A program made the translations under genes and the position numbers. Below are positions 63,968 through 64,000 of a DNA stretch of 64,000 nucleotides, piece after piece. Position 1 is the first letter of the stretch. Every line of letters begins with the position of its first letter. The notes below the pieces were generated by a model. That model saw only the letters and a list, made by a program, of their open reading frames with translations, searched no databases and was not told where the DNA came from. Source of the DNA: Halobaculum sp. MBLA0147 (GTDB lineage: Archaea; Halobacteriota; Halobacteria; Halobacteriales; Haloferacaceae); the NCBI RefSeq assembly GCF_041361345.1, contig NZ_JBGKAD010000001.1, positions 806,001 through 870,000 on the forward strand, given 5' to 3'.

Positions 63968-64000
63968 ACCCGACCAGACGTGGCCGAGACTGAAGAAGCT

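Overview
The window is a stretch of haloarchaeal (class Halobacteria) chromosome. The evidence is the very GC-rich, Asp/Glu-rich coding, a set of archaeal information-processing genes (aRF1, A-type ATP synthase subunit D, 20S proteasome beta, GatB, RNase J, type II GAPDH), a CetZ tubulin-like gene, coenzyme F420 biosynthesis (cofC), GGPP synthase for ether lipids, Tat-type lipoproteins, and archaeal TATA boxes about 25-30 nt before most start codons, which implies mostly leaderless mRNAs. I cannot name the species. I see no rRNA or tRNA gene, CRISPR array, prophage or intact insertion sequence.

Layout. 1-2.0 kb: GGPP synthase (cut by the window edge) behind RNase J, minus strand. 2.3-9.3 kb: haloarchaeal conserved proteins, a HAD phosphatase, an arylamine N-acetyltransferase overlapping an FMN reductase, and a putative PD-(D/E)XK nuclease. 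9.4-16.9 kb: class IV aminotransferase, membrane histidine kinase, acetyl-CoA synthetase, a second putative nuclease, a radical SAM protein with unusual cysteine spacing, and a K+ channel with an RCK domain. 17.4-24.0 kb: gatB, a PQQ-propeller lipoprotein, CBS protein, ornithine cyclodeaminase-like enzyme, DUF5817-type protein, NDUFA9-like epimerase. 24.0-27.0 kb: the cetZ - membrane protein - cofC operon. 27.0-34.7 kb: SRPBCC protein, receiver-GAF-histidine kinase, two EamA-type transporters, FAD oxidoreductase, acyl-CoA dehydrogenase, UlaG-like MBL hydrolase, UspA. 34.8-43.6 kb: a large acidic coiled-coil protein, a HisG-like protein, a polytopic membrane protein coupled to a C2H2 finger/TM protein, cryptochrome DASH, proteasome beta. 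44.0-54.0 kb: UPF0212, HTH-CBS regulator, HAD hydrolase, NAD+-dependent DNA ligase, atpD, beta-helix lipoprotein, a decayed transposase tail, aRF1. 54.1-64.0 kb: SDR, NCS2 purine permease, pgk, phosphodiesterase, gapB, an M29-like aminopeptidase coupled to an ATP-grasp ligase, Hsp20 and small proteins.

How genes fit together: pgk and gapB lie within 3 kb and form the lower glycolysis/gluconeogenesis pair. acs and the acyl-CoA dehydrogenase point to acetate and fatty-acid use. Most other genes are single transcription units or overlapping pairs.

The points most worth following are the cetZ operon with a 32-nt gene overlap, the aminopeptidase/ATP-grasp couple, two unassigned nuclease-like proteins, a HisG-fold protein of unknown role, the 843-residue segmented coiled-coil protein, the radical SAM protein with a CX4CX2C cluster motif, and a recurring pattern of short tandem duplications that include stop codons at the 3' ends of genes. 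No single region is an obvious defence island or previously undescribed system.
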